Assembly: GCA_900321965.1 (NCBI GenBank)
Contig: ONYA01000008.1
Span: 52,716 to 116,715, forward strand
Source of the DNA: an uncultured Prevotellaceae bacterium
GTDB lineage: Bacteria > Bacteroidota > Bacteroidia > Bacteroidales > Bacteroidaceae
Length of the DNA: 64,000 bases
Reading direction: 5' to 3'
Shown in pieces: positions 8,183-16,051 of the stretch. The notes beneath the pieces were generated by a model that had not been told where the DNA came from, did no database searches, and saw only the letters and a program-made list of their open reading frames with translations. Position numbers and translations under genes: made by a program. How positions within the stretch are numbered: the first letter of the stretch is position 1; each line of letters opens with the position of its first letter.

Positions 8183-8410
8183 TCATACTATTCCTTTTAA
8201 CATGAGGAGGCCGTGAAACGCTAACAGCGTTCCGGCGACGGTTTCCATGAATGTGATGAAGATGGAGAAGTGCATCGGCATTTTCACGAAGAAGGGACGG
8301 CAGACATTGCAGTAAATGTCGCGAGGGGTTTCCCCACCTGTAATGCGCGAGAGTGTTTCGCTCAGAAAGAGGATGCCGACGATCAGTTCTAAGATGGCTA
8401 TTGTGTTCAT
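8183..8410 (-). CDS. Small membrane protein
   Basis: 75 residues starting MNTIAILELIVGILFLSETL, with a second hydrophobic stretch near the C-terminus (FSIFITFMETVAGTLLAFHG). I prefer the ATG at 8410 to the longer frame because a TATTTTTG -7 box lies at 8458-8451, inside that extension. Family not recognised; two membrane helices are likely. It precedes the structured leader on the same strand but probably has its own promoter. Confidence 0.5.
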   Translation of the reverse strand: MNTIAILELIVGILFLSETLSRITGGETPRDIYCNVCRPFFVKMPMHFSIFITFMETVAGTLLAFHGLLMLKGIV

Positions 8411-8450
8411 TTTCGTCTTTTGTTTTGAGTTAATAATATGTTTTCGAGTG

Positions 8451-8490
8451 CAAAAATAGGGCGTAGGTGTGCAGAAATACCGCATAGGTG
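8451..8490 (-). promoter_or_regulatory. Promoter with shared upstream motif
   Basis: The -7 box TATTTTTG (minus, 8458-8451) is preceded by CACCTATGCGGTATTTCTGC. The same CTATGCGGTATTT block occurs upstream of the -7 box at 4092-4133, suggesting a common regulatory site at two promoters. Confidence 0.5.
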
Positions 8491-8547
8491 TTGGTTTTCT
8501 TGAAGAATTTGTATGATTTTGTCACCGGACTGACTCGGACTGTTTGG

Positions 8548-8605
8548 GCATCGGACGGGTACGGACGGACACGGACTGTCCGAAAGAGTCCGTAAAGTCC
8601 GATGC
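8548..8605 (+). repeat. 58-bp CGGAC-rich repeat, intergenic copy
   Basis: Begins GCATCGGACGGG and ends AAGTCCGATGC, with alternating CGGAC/GTCCG blocks. A copy of about 80 percent identity, in the same orientation, is found at 9256-9314 inside the EamA coding sequence. Confidence 0.7.
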
Positions 8606-8675
8606 AATAAAATAAAGTCTGATGCATGGAACGCTGAGATAACCTTATGCCAATAGTCCCGCTCCCTAACACTTC

Positions 8676-8780
8676 GCTTCTCGTGAAAAAATATAAGCCT
8701 CTCGTAAAAAAATACAAGCCTCTCGTAAAAAAATATAAGCCTCTCGTGAAAACGTCGCGGCCTCTCGTGAAAGCGTACTG
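8676..8780. repeat. 21-bp-period tandem repeat, locus 1
   Basis: Five contiguous units with the core GCCTCTCGTAAAA begin at 8676, 8697, 8718, 8739 and 8760, exactly 21 bp apart. Reading frames through it give a 7-residue repeat (KPLVKKY) on one strand and another on the other strand, typical of non-coding repeats. Related loci lie at 15190-15230 and 51628-51705. Confidence 0.8.
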
Positions 8781-8820
8781 CTTCGTTCGAACACTTTTCT
8801 TTTTGTCTCGCGACTGGCAC

Positions 8821-8960
8821 GCGCGCACGCATAGGATAGTGAAAAAGAAAAACATCCCACCCACGTCGCCCATCCCGCTCCTAAAACTCCGGCTTTTCTG
8901 GTTTGCAAGGAAAGAACTTAGGAGCGGGATGGGCGACATGGGTGGTGTGTTTTTGGCTTA
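8821..8960. repeat. Long-hairpin dispersed repeat, copy 1
   Basis: Arms at 8857-8884 and 8918-8945 are inverted with 27 of 28 matches (left starts CCACCCACGTCGCCC) around a 33-base loop; AAAACA/TGTTTT extends the stem outward. The left flank GCGCGCACGCATAGGATAGTG recurs at the 14977-15110 copy. Confidence 0.75.
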
Positions 8961-9056
8961 TAACAACCATTATGTATTCAACATTTTCTGGTAAAACATA
9001 AAACCCGATACCTCGGAAAAAATCGAATAATATTTGTTTTTTCGCTCGGTTTGCAC

Positions 9057-9064
9057 TACCTTTG
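9057..9064 (+). promoter_or_regulatory. -7 box TACCTTTG of the EamA gene
   Basis: TACCTTTG is followed by CACC and then GTG at 9069. This argues against the in-frame TTG at 9051, which lies upstream of the expected transcription start. Confidence 0.65.
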
Positions 9065-9068
9065 CACC

Positions 9069-10028
9069 GTGGAACTAATACATAGACTGAAATACCATTT
9101 TGTGGCCTTCGTGACGATTGTCATCTGGGGCAGCACTTTCGTGTTCACGAAACTGCTGTTGCTGGCGGGACTCTCGGCGGCTCAGATATTCACGTTGCGC
9201 TTCATCATCGCCTACGTACTGTTAGCGCTGTATAGCATCGGGCGTCCGTTTTTTCGCATCGGACGGGCGCGGACTGACGCGGACAGTCCGAAGAAGTCCG
9301 TTCAAGTCTGGTGCGGCTCGTGGCGAGACGAACTGCTGATGATGTTGCTGGGCGTGACGGGCGGCTCGCTGTATTTCCTGGCTGAGAACGAGGCGCTGAA
9401 CTATACGACCGCCACCAACACGTCGCTCATCGTCTGTAGCTGTCCGTTGGTGGCATCGGCGCTGATAGGACTCTTCTACAAGTCCGAGCGCATGAGCCGT
9501 CTGCAGACGTTGGGGGCGCTGACAGCCGTTGCGGGAGTCTGTGTGGTGGTGCTCAACGGCCATTTCGTGCTCCATCTGTCGCCCCTTGGCGATGCCTTAG
9601 CATTGGCGGCAAACCTCTGCTGGGCCTTTTATTCGCTGCTGATGATACCTGTCGGTCGTAAGTACGACTCTGTGTTCATCACTCGCAAGGTGTTCTTCTA
9701 CGGTCTCGTCACCATCATTCCTTATTATATGTTGGTGCCCGAAGATGCGTGGATTTTCACCTCTTCAGTTTTTCATTTTTTTAATTTTTCAATTCTCCTC
9801 AACCTGCTTTTCCTCGGAGTCGTCGCCTCGATGCTCTGCTTCTTAGCGTGGACATGGGTGATCAAGCGGTTGGGGGCTATGGTCACCACCAACTACGTGT
9901 ACCTGAACCCTGTGGCCACGATAGTCTTTGCGTGGTGGATTCTCAATGAGCAGATCACGTCTTACTTCTTGTTGGGAACGGTGCTGATACTGCTGGGCAT
10001 GTATCTGGCCGACAAAAAGAAAGCGTGA
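9069..10028 (+). CDS. EamA/DMT-family transporter
   Basis: Inner-membrane drug/metabolite transporter, about 319 residues with ten hydrophobic segments and two EamA repeats; substrate unknown. The first repeat opens IWGSTFVFTKLL and the second ANLCWAFYSLLM. I start at GTG 9069 because it is 4 bases from a -7 box; a later GTG at 9102 is possible. The loop after the second helix (codons around 63-82) is longer than usual and is encoded by a copy of a 58-bp dispersed repeat. A second low-complexity spot (FHFFNFSILLNLLF) is AT-rich. Confidence 0.85.
   Translation: MELIHRLKYHFVAFVTIVIWGSTFVFTKLLLLAGLSAAQIFTLRFIIAYVLLALYSIGRPFFRIGRARTDADSPKKSVQVWCGSWRDELLMMLLGVTGGSLYFLAENEALNYTTATNTSLIVCSCPLVASALIGLFYKSERMSRLQTLGALTAVAGVCVVVLNGHFVLHLSPLGDALALAANLCWAFYSLLMIPVGRKYDSVFITRKVFFYGLVTIIPYYMLVPEDAWIFTSSVFHFFNFSILLNLLFLGVVASMLCFLAWTWVIKRLGAMVTTNYVYLNPVATIVFAWWILNEQITSYFLLGTVLILLGMYLADKKKA
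9256..9314 (+). repeat. 58-bp CGGAC-rich repeat inside the EamA gene
   Basis: This 59-bp copy of the 8548-8605 repeat lies in frame in the transporter gene and encodes a polar loop (IGRARTDADSPKKSVQVW) between the second and third membrane segments. The protein frame is kept on both sides. Confidence 0.7.
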
Positions 10029-10062
10029 GCAGAAGTTTTTTTCATTTGCTGACCCGGTTTCT

Positions 10063-10093
10063 TTGGTCGTTTCAGGATTATTGTGTATTTTTG
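10063..10093 (+). promoter_or_regulatory. Promoter of the HD hydrolase gene
   Basis: TTTG (10063-10066), 19 bases, TATTTTTG (10086-10093); the ATG follows 20 bases later. Confidence 0.65.
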
Positions 10094-10113
10094 CAGGCAT
10101 AAAACGACAATGA

Positions 10114-10782
10114 ATGATGAGTAAAGAGGAATTTGAGGCCTGTCTCGACAGGCAGGCCGACAAGATAGAGCAGATACGCCAGTCGGCTCACAACCTGCAC
10201 CAGAGCGTGAACCAGACCTACGGCAATGGACTGCCATACGGCTACCATCTCGACATGGTGGTGGCCGGTATCAGGGAGTTCGGCCATCTGGTATGCTGCG
10301 ACGAGAACGACGTCCTTCCCCTGATGTTCGGCGGCTACTATCACGACAGCATCGAAGACGCCCGTCTGACGTATAATGACGTGAAGAAGCAGGCGCTCCA
10401 GATGATGACCGAGGAGCAGGCTCTGTTGGCTGCGGAAATCGCCTATGCGCTGACCAATGACAAAGGCCGTACGAGAGCCGAGAGGGCAGGGGAGGCGTAC
10501 TATCAGGGTATTCGCGAGACGCCCTACGCACCGTTTGTCAAGCTCTGCGACCGCTTGGCAAACGTCACTTTCAGTTGTTCGGAAACAGACGACTCTAACG
10601 CCCGGATGAAGCTGATCTATAAGCGCGAGATGCCTCACTTCTTGTCGGCTATCAATACGCATAGCGACGACCCTCGGCTACAATTGCCTCACGAGACGAT
10701 GTTGAGACTGGCAGAAGTGTTGATTGACGATATGGAAAAAGGAGAAAAACTATTGGAATTATGGCAGCAGGGAAATGGATAG
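10114..10782 (+). CDS. HD-domain phosphohydrolase, RelA/SpoT-HD-like
   Basis: 222 residues with a metal-dependent HD fold: GYHLDMVV (first His), YYHDSIEDA (HD pair with ED), and KLCDRLANV (final Asp). This order resembles the (p)ppGpp-hydrolase domain of SpoT and small alarmone hydrolases, but no synthetase or TGS domain is present. Hydrolysis of ppGpp or a related nucleotide is inferred. The 3' end overlaps the next gene by 22 bases, so the two are translated as a pair. Confidence 0.75.
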   Translation: MMSKEEFEACLDRQADKIEQIRQSAHNLHQSVNQTYGNGLPYGYHLDMVVAGIREFGHLVCCDENDVLPLMFGGYYHDSIEDARLTYNDVKKQALQMMTEEQALLAAEIAYALTNDKGRTRAERAGEAYYQGIRETPYAPFVKLCDRLANVTFSCSETDDSNARMKLIYKREMPHFLSAINTHSDDPRLQLPHETMLRLAEVLIDDMEKGEKLLELWQQGNG

Positions 10783-11567
10783 GTGGTATCGTCGGATGGA
10801 TGGCCGGAGGCCCGTTGGGCGCTCTGGCAGGCTATCTGATAGGCTCGCTCTTTGAGTCGGGCATGGATTCGGTGAACAATTTCAGCAATGCAGGCACCTT
10901 CGGCTTTGGGTCGGAGCGTGACGACGGCTTCTCTCAACAGCAATATCGGCAGGCGCAGGGCGACCGCAACAGTTTCCTCTTCGCATTGCTCGTGCTGGCC
11001 TCGTATATTATCAAGGCCGACGGCAAGGCGATGCACTCTGAGATGGAGACGGTGCGCGGCATGTTGCGCCAGAACTTCGGCGAGCAGGCCGTCACGCAGG
11101 GTGACGACATCCTGAAGAAGCTCTTCGACGAGCAGCGGCGGCAGGGCTGGATACGCTTCAAATCCACCGTCCGCGACTGTTGCAGTCAGATAAACCGTAA
11201 CATGGACTACTCACAGCGCCTGCAGCTGCTCGACTTCCTCTGTATGATAGCCCAGGCTGACGGTCATCTCGACCCTACGGAGGTGACTGCACTGGATGAG
11301 TGTGCCTCGTGGATGGGACTGTCTGCCGACGAGGTTGACTCTATGCTCAACATGGGGCACGATGACCTGGAGTCGGCCTACAAGGTGCTTGGCGTATCGC
11401 CTGACGCTACTGACGACGAGGTGAAGAAGGCCTACCGTAAGCTGGCCCTCGAACACCATCCCGACAAGGTGGCCGCCCTCGGCGAGGACGTGCGCCGTGC
11501 CGCCGAGAAGAAGTTCCAGGAGATCAATGCCGCCAAGGAGCGCATCTGGAAAGCGCGAGGAATGTAG
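10761..11567 (+). CDS. TerB/DnaJ-domain protein, DjlA-like
   Basis: Co-chaperone-like membrane protein of 268 residues. The first 35 residues are a glycine-rich membrane segment ([21 protein letters not shown]). Residues 70-185 form a TerB-like helical domain with paired acidic motifs ([24 protein letters not shown]). Residues 200-268 are a J domain with the catalytic HPD in LEHHPDK. This is the DjlA arrangement, so it should recruit and stimulate DnaK at the membrane. It overlaps the HD gene by 22 bases. Confidence 0.88.
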   Translation: MAAGKWIGGIVGWMAGGPLGALAGYLIGSLFESGMDSVNNFSNAGTFGFGSERDDGFSQQQYRQAQGDRNSFLFALLVLASYIIKADGKAMHSEMETVRGMLRQNFGEQAVTQGDDILKKLFDEQRRQGWIRFKSTVRDCCSQINRNMDYSQRLQLLDFLCMIAQADGHLDPTEVTALDECASWMGLSADEVDSMLNMGHDDLESAYKVLGVSPDATDDEVKKAYRKLALEHHPDKVAALGEDVRRAAEKKFQEINAAKERIWKARGM

Positions 11568-11570
11568 AAG

Positions 11571-11602
11571 AATTGAAGAATTGAAGAATTGAAGAATTGA
11601 AG
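11571..11602. repeat. 8-bp tandem repeat
   Basis: Four units of AATTGAAG begin 3 bases after the DjlA-like gene stop and lead into the spacer before the esterase gene. It is one of several short tandem tracts placed directly after stop codons in this window. Confidence 0.8.
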
Positions 11603-11630
11603 GACCAATAACTATTAATATCAACCAACT

Positions 11631-13151
11631 ATGAAGATAATCTTATTACCGCTTCTGCTCATGGTAGCAGTGTCTGCAGGTGCTGCAGAGAACCCCGTGT
11701 TGACGATTGAAGGTGGTCAGGTGCAAGGCGTTCTGGCCGACGACCATCCTGACGTGTTTGTCTATCGTGGCATCCCCTATGCCGCACCTCCCATCCGCGA
11801 GAACCGCTGGAAGGAACCGCAGCCCATCGTGCCCTGGAAGGGCGTGAAGATCTGCGACACCTTCGGCCGTCCCAGCTATCAGGCCATTCAGTACACGGGT
11901 GGCTATTACACCGAGTGGGGCTATGGCAAGGAGGCCGCCTTCAGCGAGGACTGCCTATATCTGAATGTATGGACGAAGGCTCCCGGACAGGTGAACAAGA
12001 AGCTACCCGTCGCCCTGTGGATTCACGGTGGCGGCTATCGCGAGGGCTTTGGCTCAGAGCCTGAGTTCGACGGACAAGAGTGGGGTGCCAAGGACGTGGT
12101 GCTCGTCAGCATCAACTACCGTCTGGGTGTCTTCGGATTCCTGACCCATCCTGCCCTGAAGGAGGAAAGTCCCCATCATGTGTCGGGCAACTACGGCATC
12201 CTCGACCAGATAGAAGCCCTGAAGTGGATCAAGAAGAACATCGCACAGTTTGGCGGCGACCCGGGTAACGTGACCATCTTCGGACAGAGTGCCGGAGGCG
12301 GCAGCGTGCGCACCCTCTGTGAGTCGCCCCTGGCCCGCGGCCTGTTCCACAAGGCTGTCATTATGAGTGCCCAGGGACTCACCATCCCCGATGCCAACGG
12401 CAACCCGACGGGTGGCCGCTATAGTGGTGGAAGCGTTGAGGAGGCCGAGGCCAACGCCAAGAAAGTGTTCGACTGGGCCGGACTGACCGACTTGCAGAAA
12501 ATGCGCCAGGCATCGACAGAGACCGTCTTCGCACTGCCGACGCTTTACTATCAGATTAATGACGACGGGAAGCAGCCCAGCGGACCTATGGCCTTCATGC
12601 GTCGCGGACTGCCCTTCATGCCGATGATTGACGGCTATGTCAGCAAGAAGAGTTTCGACGATGCTACCCGCGAGGGCACGTTGGCCGACGTACCTTATAT
12701 GATTGGCTTCACGCTGAATGACATGGGCAACATGGCCCCCAATATCGCCGAGTTCTGCAAGGTGCGTCAGCAGAAGGGCGGTAAGGCCTGGGCTTATCAG
12801 TTCGCCCGTCCGCTGCCCGACGATGGTTCGCATCCCGAGGTCACCCAGCGTCTGCGCGGTGCCTTCCACTCTTCCGACCTCTGGTTCGTGTTCAAGTCGC
12901 TGAAGCATTGCTGGCGTCCCTGGACGAAGGGCGACTGGGACCTCTCCGAGAAGATGCTGACCGCATGGACCAACTTTGTCAAGTACGGCGATCCCAACGG
13001 TCCGAAGGGCGGTGCCTGGGCTCCCTGCACAGAAAAGAACCCGAAGTTCATGGTCTTCAAGCTCGACGACAAGGACGCTGAGGCCTCCTTCTTCGGCGAG
13101 CCCGAGAAAGCTCCTCAGCCCCAAGGCTTCGGCGGTTTCGGCAGACGGTAA
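11631..13151 (+). CDS. Secreted carboxylesterase type B
   Basis: 506-residue alpha/beta hydrolase with a signal peptide (MKIILLPLLLMVAVSAGAAE), so it should act in the periplasm or outside. FGQSAGGGSVRT carries the nucleophile serine, IHGGGYREGF the oxyanion-hole HGGG, and GAFHSSDLWFVF probably the catalytic His region; SEDCLYLNVW is the family signature. The C-terminal tail is Gly/Phe/Pro-rich. Such enzymes deacylate carbohydrate esters or other carboxylesters; the natural substrate cannot be read. It has no clear operon partner. Confidence 0.88.
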   Translation: MKIILLPLLLMVAVSAGAAENPVLTIEGGQVQGVLADDHPDVFVYRGIPYAAPPIRENRWKEPQPIVPWKGVKICDTFGRPSYQAIQYTGGYYTEWGYGKEAAFSEDCLYLNVWTKAPGQVNKKLPVALWIHGGGYREGFGSEPEFDGQEWGAKDVVLVSINYRLGVFGFLTHPALKEESPHHVSGNYGILDQIEALKWIKKNIAQFGGDPGNVTIFGQSAGGGSVRTLCESPLARGLFHKAVIMSAQGLTIPDANGNPTGGRYSGGSVEEAEANAKKVFDWAGLTDLQKMRQASTETVFALPTLYYQINDDGKQPSGPMAFMRRGLPFMPMIDGYVSKKSFDDATREGTLADVPYMIGFTLNDMGNMAPNIAEFCKVRQQKGGKAWAYQFARPLPDDGSHPEVTQRLRGAFHSSDLWFVFKSLKHCWRPWTKGDWDLSEKMLTAWTNFVKYGDPNGPKGGAWAPCTEKNPKFMVFKLDDKDAEASFFGEPEKAPQPQGFGGFGRR

Positions 13152-13162
13152 TCAATAAAAAA

Positions 13163-13194
13163 TTTGCAGTCTTCAGTTTATTTGTGTACATTTG
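13163..13194 (+). promoter_or_regulatory. Promoter of the GlsB/YeaQ-like gene
   Basis: TTTG (13163-13166), 20 bases, TACATTTG (13187-13194) followed by CACC. Full match to the Bacteroidota vegetative consensus. Confidence 0.8.
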
Positions 13195-13226
13195 CACCAT
13201 TAAAACTCACTAAACACAATACAACT

Positions 13227-13466
13227 ATGGGAATTATCGGATCAATTATTATCGGTTGCTTAGCTGGTTTCTGTGCCGGCAAGCTGATGAAAGGTGGAGG
13301 CTTCGGCTTCATCATGAATCTGGTGCTCGGCCTCTTCGGCGGTGTACTGGGCGGCTGGCTGTTCTCGCAGCTCGGCATTGAGTGGGGCGGCATCCTGGGC
13401 CAGCTCGGTACGGCCATCATTGGTGCTGTCGCCATCCTTTGGATTGCTTCGCTGATTAAGAAGTAG
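13227..13466 (+). CDS. GlsB/YeaQ/YmgE family membrane protein
   Basis: 79-residue, glycine-rich, three-helix membrane protein (MGIIGSIIIGCLAGFCAGKLMKG at the start, then GLFGGVLGGWLFSQLG and AIIGAVAILWIASLIKK), the Transglycosylase-associated family linked to stress responses. The ATG at 13227 is preferred over an upstream frame start because that start lies inside the promoter. The next gene begins 3 bases after the stop. Confidence 0.85.
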   Translation: MGIIGSIIIGCLAGFCAGKLMKGGGFGFIMNLVLGLFGGVLGGWLFSQLGIEWGGILGQLGTAIIGAVAILWIASLIKK

Positions 13467-13469
13467 GCG

Positions 13470-14264
13470 ATGAACCAGATGTCGCAGTTAGGGGAGCTGA
13501 CGTGTGCCGTCTGCGAGATTGCCCGGCGGGCAGGCGCCTATATCAGAGAGGAACGCGCGAAATTCTCTTTGGAAAGCGTGGAGCGGAAGCACGCCCACGA
13601 CTATGTGTCGTATGTCGACAAAGGCTCGGAACGGCTGATAGTCAGTGCCCTACGTGAGTTGATGCCTGAGACGGAATTCATTACGGAAGAGGGAACTGCG
13701 AAGAGTCAAGGTGAAGTGTCTTCAGACCTTACTTGGGTGGTTGACCCGCTCGACGGCACCACGAATTTCATTCACCAGTATGCACCCTATGCCGTGAGCA
13801 TCGCCCTGCTCCGTGAGAAGGAGGTCCTGATAGGCGTCGTCTACGAAATCTGTGCCGACGAATGCTTCTATGCCTGGAAGGGTGGAGGCGCTTGGCTGGA
13901 TGACAAGCCTCTGCATGTCAGCAGCCAGCAGATTCAGGACGCGCTGCTCTGTCTGCAGCTGCCCTATAATAGCGATGCCTACAAGCCCGTCATCTGTCGG
14001 CTGATAGACCAGTTTTATGGCCGTGTGGGAAGCATCCGCATGTGCGGCTCGGCAGCGATGGCTCTCTGCTATGTGGCTGCTGGGCGTTTCGACGGCTATA
14101 CTGAACAGTACATTGGCCAGTGGGACTATATGGCAGGCAGCCTGATTGTTGCCGAAGCCGGCGGCACGGTCACCGACTACGCCGGCTCTGCCGACTTCAC
14201 TCAAGGCAACAGCGTTGTCGCCACCAATGGCGTCATACAGCAGGATATACTGAAAGCTATATAG
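13470..14264 (+). CDS. Inositol monophosphatase family protein
   Basis: 264 residues, Mg/Li-type phosphatase fold. EFITEEGT holds the first metal ligands, WVVDPLDGTTNF the core D-P-L-D-G-T, and GQWDYMAGSLIVAEAGG the last metal Asp and substrate loop. Members dephosphorylate inositol phosphate, fructose-1,6-bisphosphate, NADP or PAP; the substrate is not decidable here. It is close-coupled to the upstream small membrane protein. Confidence 0.88.
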   Translation: MNQMSQLGELTCAVCEIARRAGAYIREERAKFSLESVERKHAHDYVSYVDKGSERLIVSALRELMPETEFITEEGTAKSQGEVSSDLTWVVDPLDGTTNFIHQYAPYAVSIALLREKEVLIGVVYEICADECFYAWKGGGAWLDDKPLHVSSQQIQDALLCLQLPYNSDAYKPVICRLIDQFYGRVGSIRMCGSAAMALCYVAAGRFDGYTEQYIGQWDYMAGSLIVAEAGGTVTDYAGSADFTQGNSVVATNGVIQQDILKAI

Positions 14265-14301
14265 ATATTAGAAACAATGAGGTTGCCGTTCCATATTTAT
14301 G

Positions 14302-14309
14302 TACCTTTG
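14302..14309 (+). promoter_or_regulatory. -7 box TACCTTTG upstream of the macrodomain gene
   Basis: TACCTTTGCC lies 21 bases before the ATG. The -33 box is weak. Confidence 0.55.
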
Positions 14310-14330
14310 CCATCGTAAGACAATAAAAAC

Positions 14331-14825
14331 ATGAAAGGAATAAAGATTATCGTTGGCGACATCACCACACTGAAGGTGGATGCCATTGTGAATGCGGCGA
14401 ACAGGTCGCTGCTGGGCGGGGGAGGCGTGGACGGCGCCATCCATCGTGCGGCGGGACCTGGGCTGCTGAGGGAGTGTAGAACGCTGGGCGGATGCCCGAC
14501 GGGAGAGAGCAAGATGACGGATGCGTACAACCTGCCCTGTAAGAAGGTCATCCATACCGTCGGACCTGTGTGGTATGGCGGGAACAATAACGAGCGGGAG
14601 CTGTTGGCTTCGTGTTATGATACGGCGATGAGGCTGGCAGAGGAGAACGGACTGCAGAGCATCGCCTTCTCGTGTGTCAGTACGGGAGTCTACGGTTTCC
14701 CGAAGGATGAGGCGGCGCAGATAGCCCAACGGGTACTGAACGAGCATCTGCGGAATAGCTATCAAGGAGAGATTATCGTCTGCTGTTTTACTGAGAACGA
14801 TGCCAAGTACTATCAACATTCCTGA
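14331..14825 (+). CDS. Macrodomain protein, O-acetyl-ADP-ribose deacetylase-like
   Basis: 164-residue stand-alone macrodomain. [37 protein letters not shown] has the family's ADP-ribose-binding GDIT, NAAN and [10 protein letters not shown] elements (three separate motifs in order), and [13 protein letters not shown] is the phosphate loop. The closest known activity is removal of acetyl or ADP-ribose groups (YmdB/MacroD type). No ADP-ribosyltransferase or sirtuin gene is next to it. Confidence 0.9.
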   Translation: MKGIKIIVGDITTLKVDAIVNAANRSLLGGGGVDGAIHRAAGPGLLRECRTLGGCPTGESKMTDAYNLPCKKVIHTVGPVWYGGNNNERELLASCYDTAMRLAEENGLQSIAFSCVSTGVYGFPKDEAAQIAQRVLNEHLRNSYQGEIIVCCFTENDAKYYQHS

Positions 14826-14894
14826 GCAAGAATGCAGGGATTAATAAAAAAGAAAATTTTTGGCTCACAACGCACGTCGTTTGAGAAAAATGCT

Positions 14895-14964
14895 TATCTT
14901 TGCAACTGAAATGAACAAAAAGAATTTAGGGCGCATGGGGAAAAGTCCGTGGATGCCCCAATAG
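14895..14964 (+). other. Promoter-like site and 17-codon mini-ORF
   Basis: TATCTTTG (14895-14902) followed 8 bases later by an ATG (14911) opening MNKKNLGRMGKSPWMPQ and a stop. No gene follows for 370 bases, so the site may drive a short RNA through the repeat-rich spacer. Coding status is weakly supported. Confidence 0.3.
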
Positions 14965-14976
14965 AAGTATTTGTGC

Positions 14977-15110
14977 GTACGCGCGTAGGATAGTGAAAGC
15001 AGAAAACATCCCACCCATGTCGCCCATCTCGCCCCTAAGCTTCCTGCCCCCACAAGCCAGCAAGATTGGAGCCAGGAGCGACATGGGCGACATGGGCGGG
15101 CTGTTTTCCG
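14977..15110. repeat. Long-hairpin dispersed repeat, copy 2
   Basis: Arms 15003-15032 and 15078-15107 are inverted with 27 of 30 matches. Left arm sequence CCCACCCATGTCGCCCAT and the flank TAGGATAGTGAAA match copy 1 at 8821-8960. The loop differs between copies, so the stem is the conserved part. Confidence 0.75.
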
Positions 15111-15126
15111 GTTAAGCTATCCATAT

Positions 15127-15189
15127 AGGTAAGAGGTAAGAGGTGAGAGGTGAGAGCTGAGAGGTGAGAAGTAAGAAGTGAGAGGTGTA
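15127..15189. repeat. 7-bp tandem repeat (AGGTGAG)
   Basis: Nine heptamer units, mostly AGGTGAG with AGGTAAG, AGCTGAG, AAGTAAG and AAGTGAG variants, then AGGTGTA. The same heptamer type occurs inside the QueH fusion gene at 17904-17931. Confidence 0.8.
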
Positions 15190-15230
15190 AGGCCGTGACG
15201 TTTTCACGAGAGGCCGTGACGTTATAAATT
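15190..15230. repeat. 21-bp-period repeat, locus 2
   Basis: Two units with AGGCC at 15190 and 15211; the reverse complement contains GGCCTCTCGTGAAAACGTCACGG, the same unit as loci 1 and 3 in opposite orientation. Confidence 0.7.
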
Positions 15231-15283
15231 ATGGTTTATTTTAATTTCGGAGCGATAACGCATGCTAATAAAAATTTTATTCG

Positions 15284-15291
15284 TACTTTTG
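15284..15291 (+). promoter_or_regulatory. -7 box TACTTTTG of the barrel/S41 gene pair
   Basis: TACTTTTGCACCCC lies 46 bases before the barrel gene ATG. The -33 region is AT-rich without a clear TTTG. Confidence 0.65.
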
Positions 15292-15337
15292 CACCCCGAT
15301 TGGGAATGATTGCAAACTAATAATATAAACAACTAAA

Positions 15338-16000
15338 ATGAAGAAGAAAGCAATTCTAACGTTTCTTACGTTGCTGATGCCATTGTTGGCTAGTGCCCAG
15401 TGGCGCGTAGGGGTAACGGCTGGAGCAGCCTACAACCACTACAGTATTGACAAGCAATACTGGCTCGACTACCAGTACGAAGGAGCCTGGAGCCCCACCA
15501 TCGGGGTGACGGGACAGTATGACTTCAACTCGTGGCTTGGCGTGCGGGCCGACCTCTCGTGGACTCAGAAGAACCACCGAGAGTATCGGCGCAGGCTGGA
15601 AAATGTGGATTACAAGGTGAAAAACCACTACCTGCTGCTGCCTGTAATGGCCTCGTTCAACTTCGGTGGCCAGAAGCTGCGCGGCTTCTGCAATCTCGGT
15701 GTCTATGGCGGTTACTGGCTGAGTAGCCACATTGACGGCGTACTGGCTGGATACATTGACGGTATAGCCTATCCTCTTGACACCAAAGTAGAATTCATGA
15801 GCGAGCGCGACAATCGGTGGGACTGCGGTCTGGCAGGCGGTCTCGGTCTGGAGTACCGTTTCGACTGTCACTGGATCATGCAGGCCGAGGCCCGTTGCTA
15901 TTACAGCACGACGAGCACGGTAAAGGACTATCAGCAGAAGCGCCAGACTCGCTATAACACCACCATCGGCTTGCAGGCCGGCGTGGCCTACTGCTTTTAA
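15338..16000 (+). CDS. Outer-membrane beta-barrel protein
   Basis: 220 residues with a signal peptide (MKKKAILTFLTLLMPLLASA) and alternating-hydrophobic strands typical of the OmpW/PorT-like barrel group: VGVTAGAAYNHY, IGVTGQYDFNSWLGVRADLSW, and a final strand ending in Phe (LQAGVAYCF), the BAM recognition residue. Likely an eight-stranded outer-membrane protein. It is 51 bases upstream of the S41 lipoprotein gene; a functional link is possible but unproven. Confidence 0.8.
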   Translation: MKKKAILTFLTLLMPLLASAQWRVGVTAGAAYNHYSIDKQYWLDYQYEGAWSPTIGVTGQYDFNSWLGVRADLSWTQKNHREYRRRLENVDYKVKNHYLLLPVMASFNFGGQKLRGFCNLGVYGGYWLSSHIDGVLAGYIDGIAYPLDTKVEFMSERDNRWDCGLAGGLGLEYRFDCHWIMQAEARCYYSTTSTVKDYQQKRQTRYNTTIGLQAGVAYCF

Positions 16001-16051
16001 CCGAGAGTGAGAGAACATGAATTGTAAACAACAAAAAAAAGAAAACCGACA

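Noticed and set aside
7860-8186. 108-codon minus-strand ORF
   Set aside because: It spans nested hairpins and a promoter, composition is unnatural, and no start-associated signal was seen; treated as structured non-coding DNA.
8676-8780. Possible CRISPR array
   Set aside because: The 21-bp units are contiguous and near-identical; there are no spacers and no cas genes in the window.
8407-8994. Several overlapping ORFs on both strands
   Set aside because: All derive from the 21-bp repeats and the long hairpin; translated products are simple periodic peptides.
14865-15053. 62-codon minus-strand ORF
   Set aside because: It is translated from the long-hairpin repeat; a similar peptide appears from copy 1, showing repeat origin.
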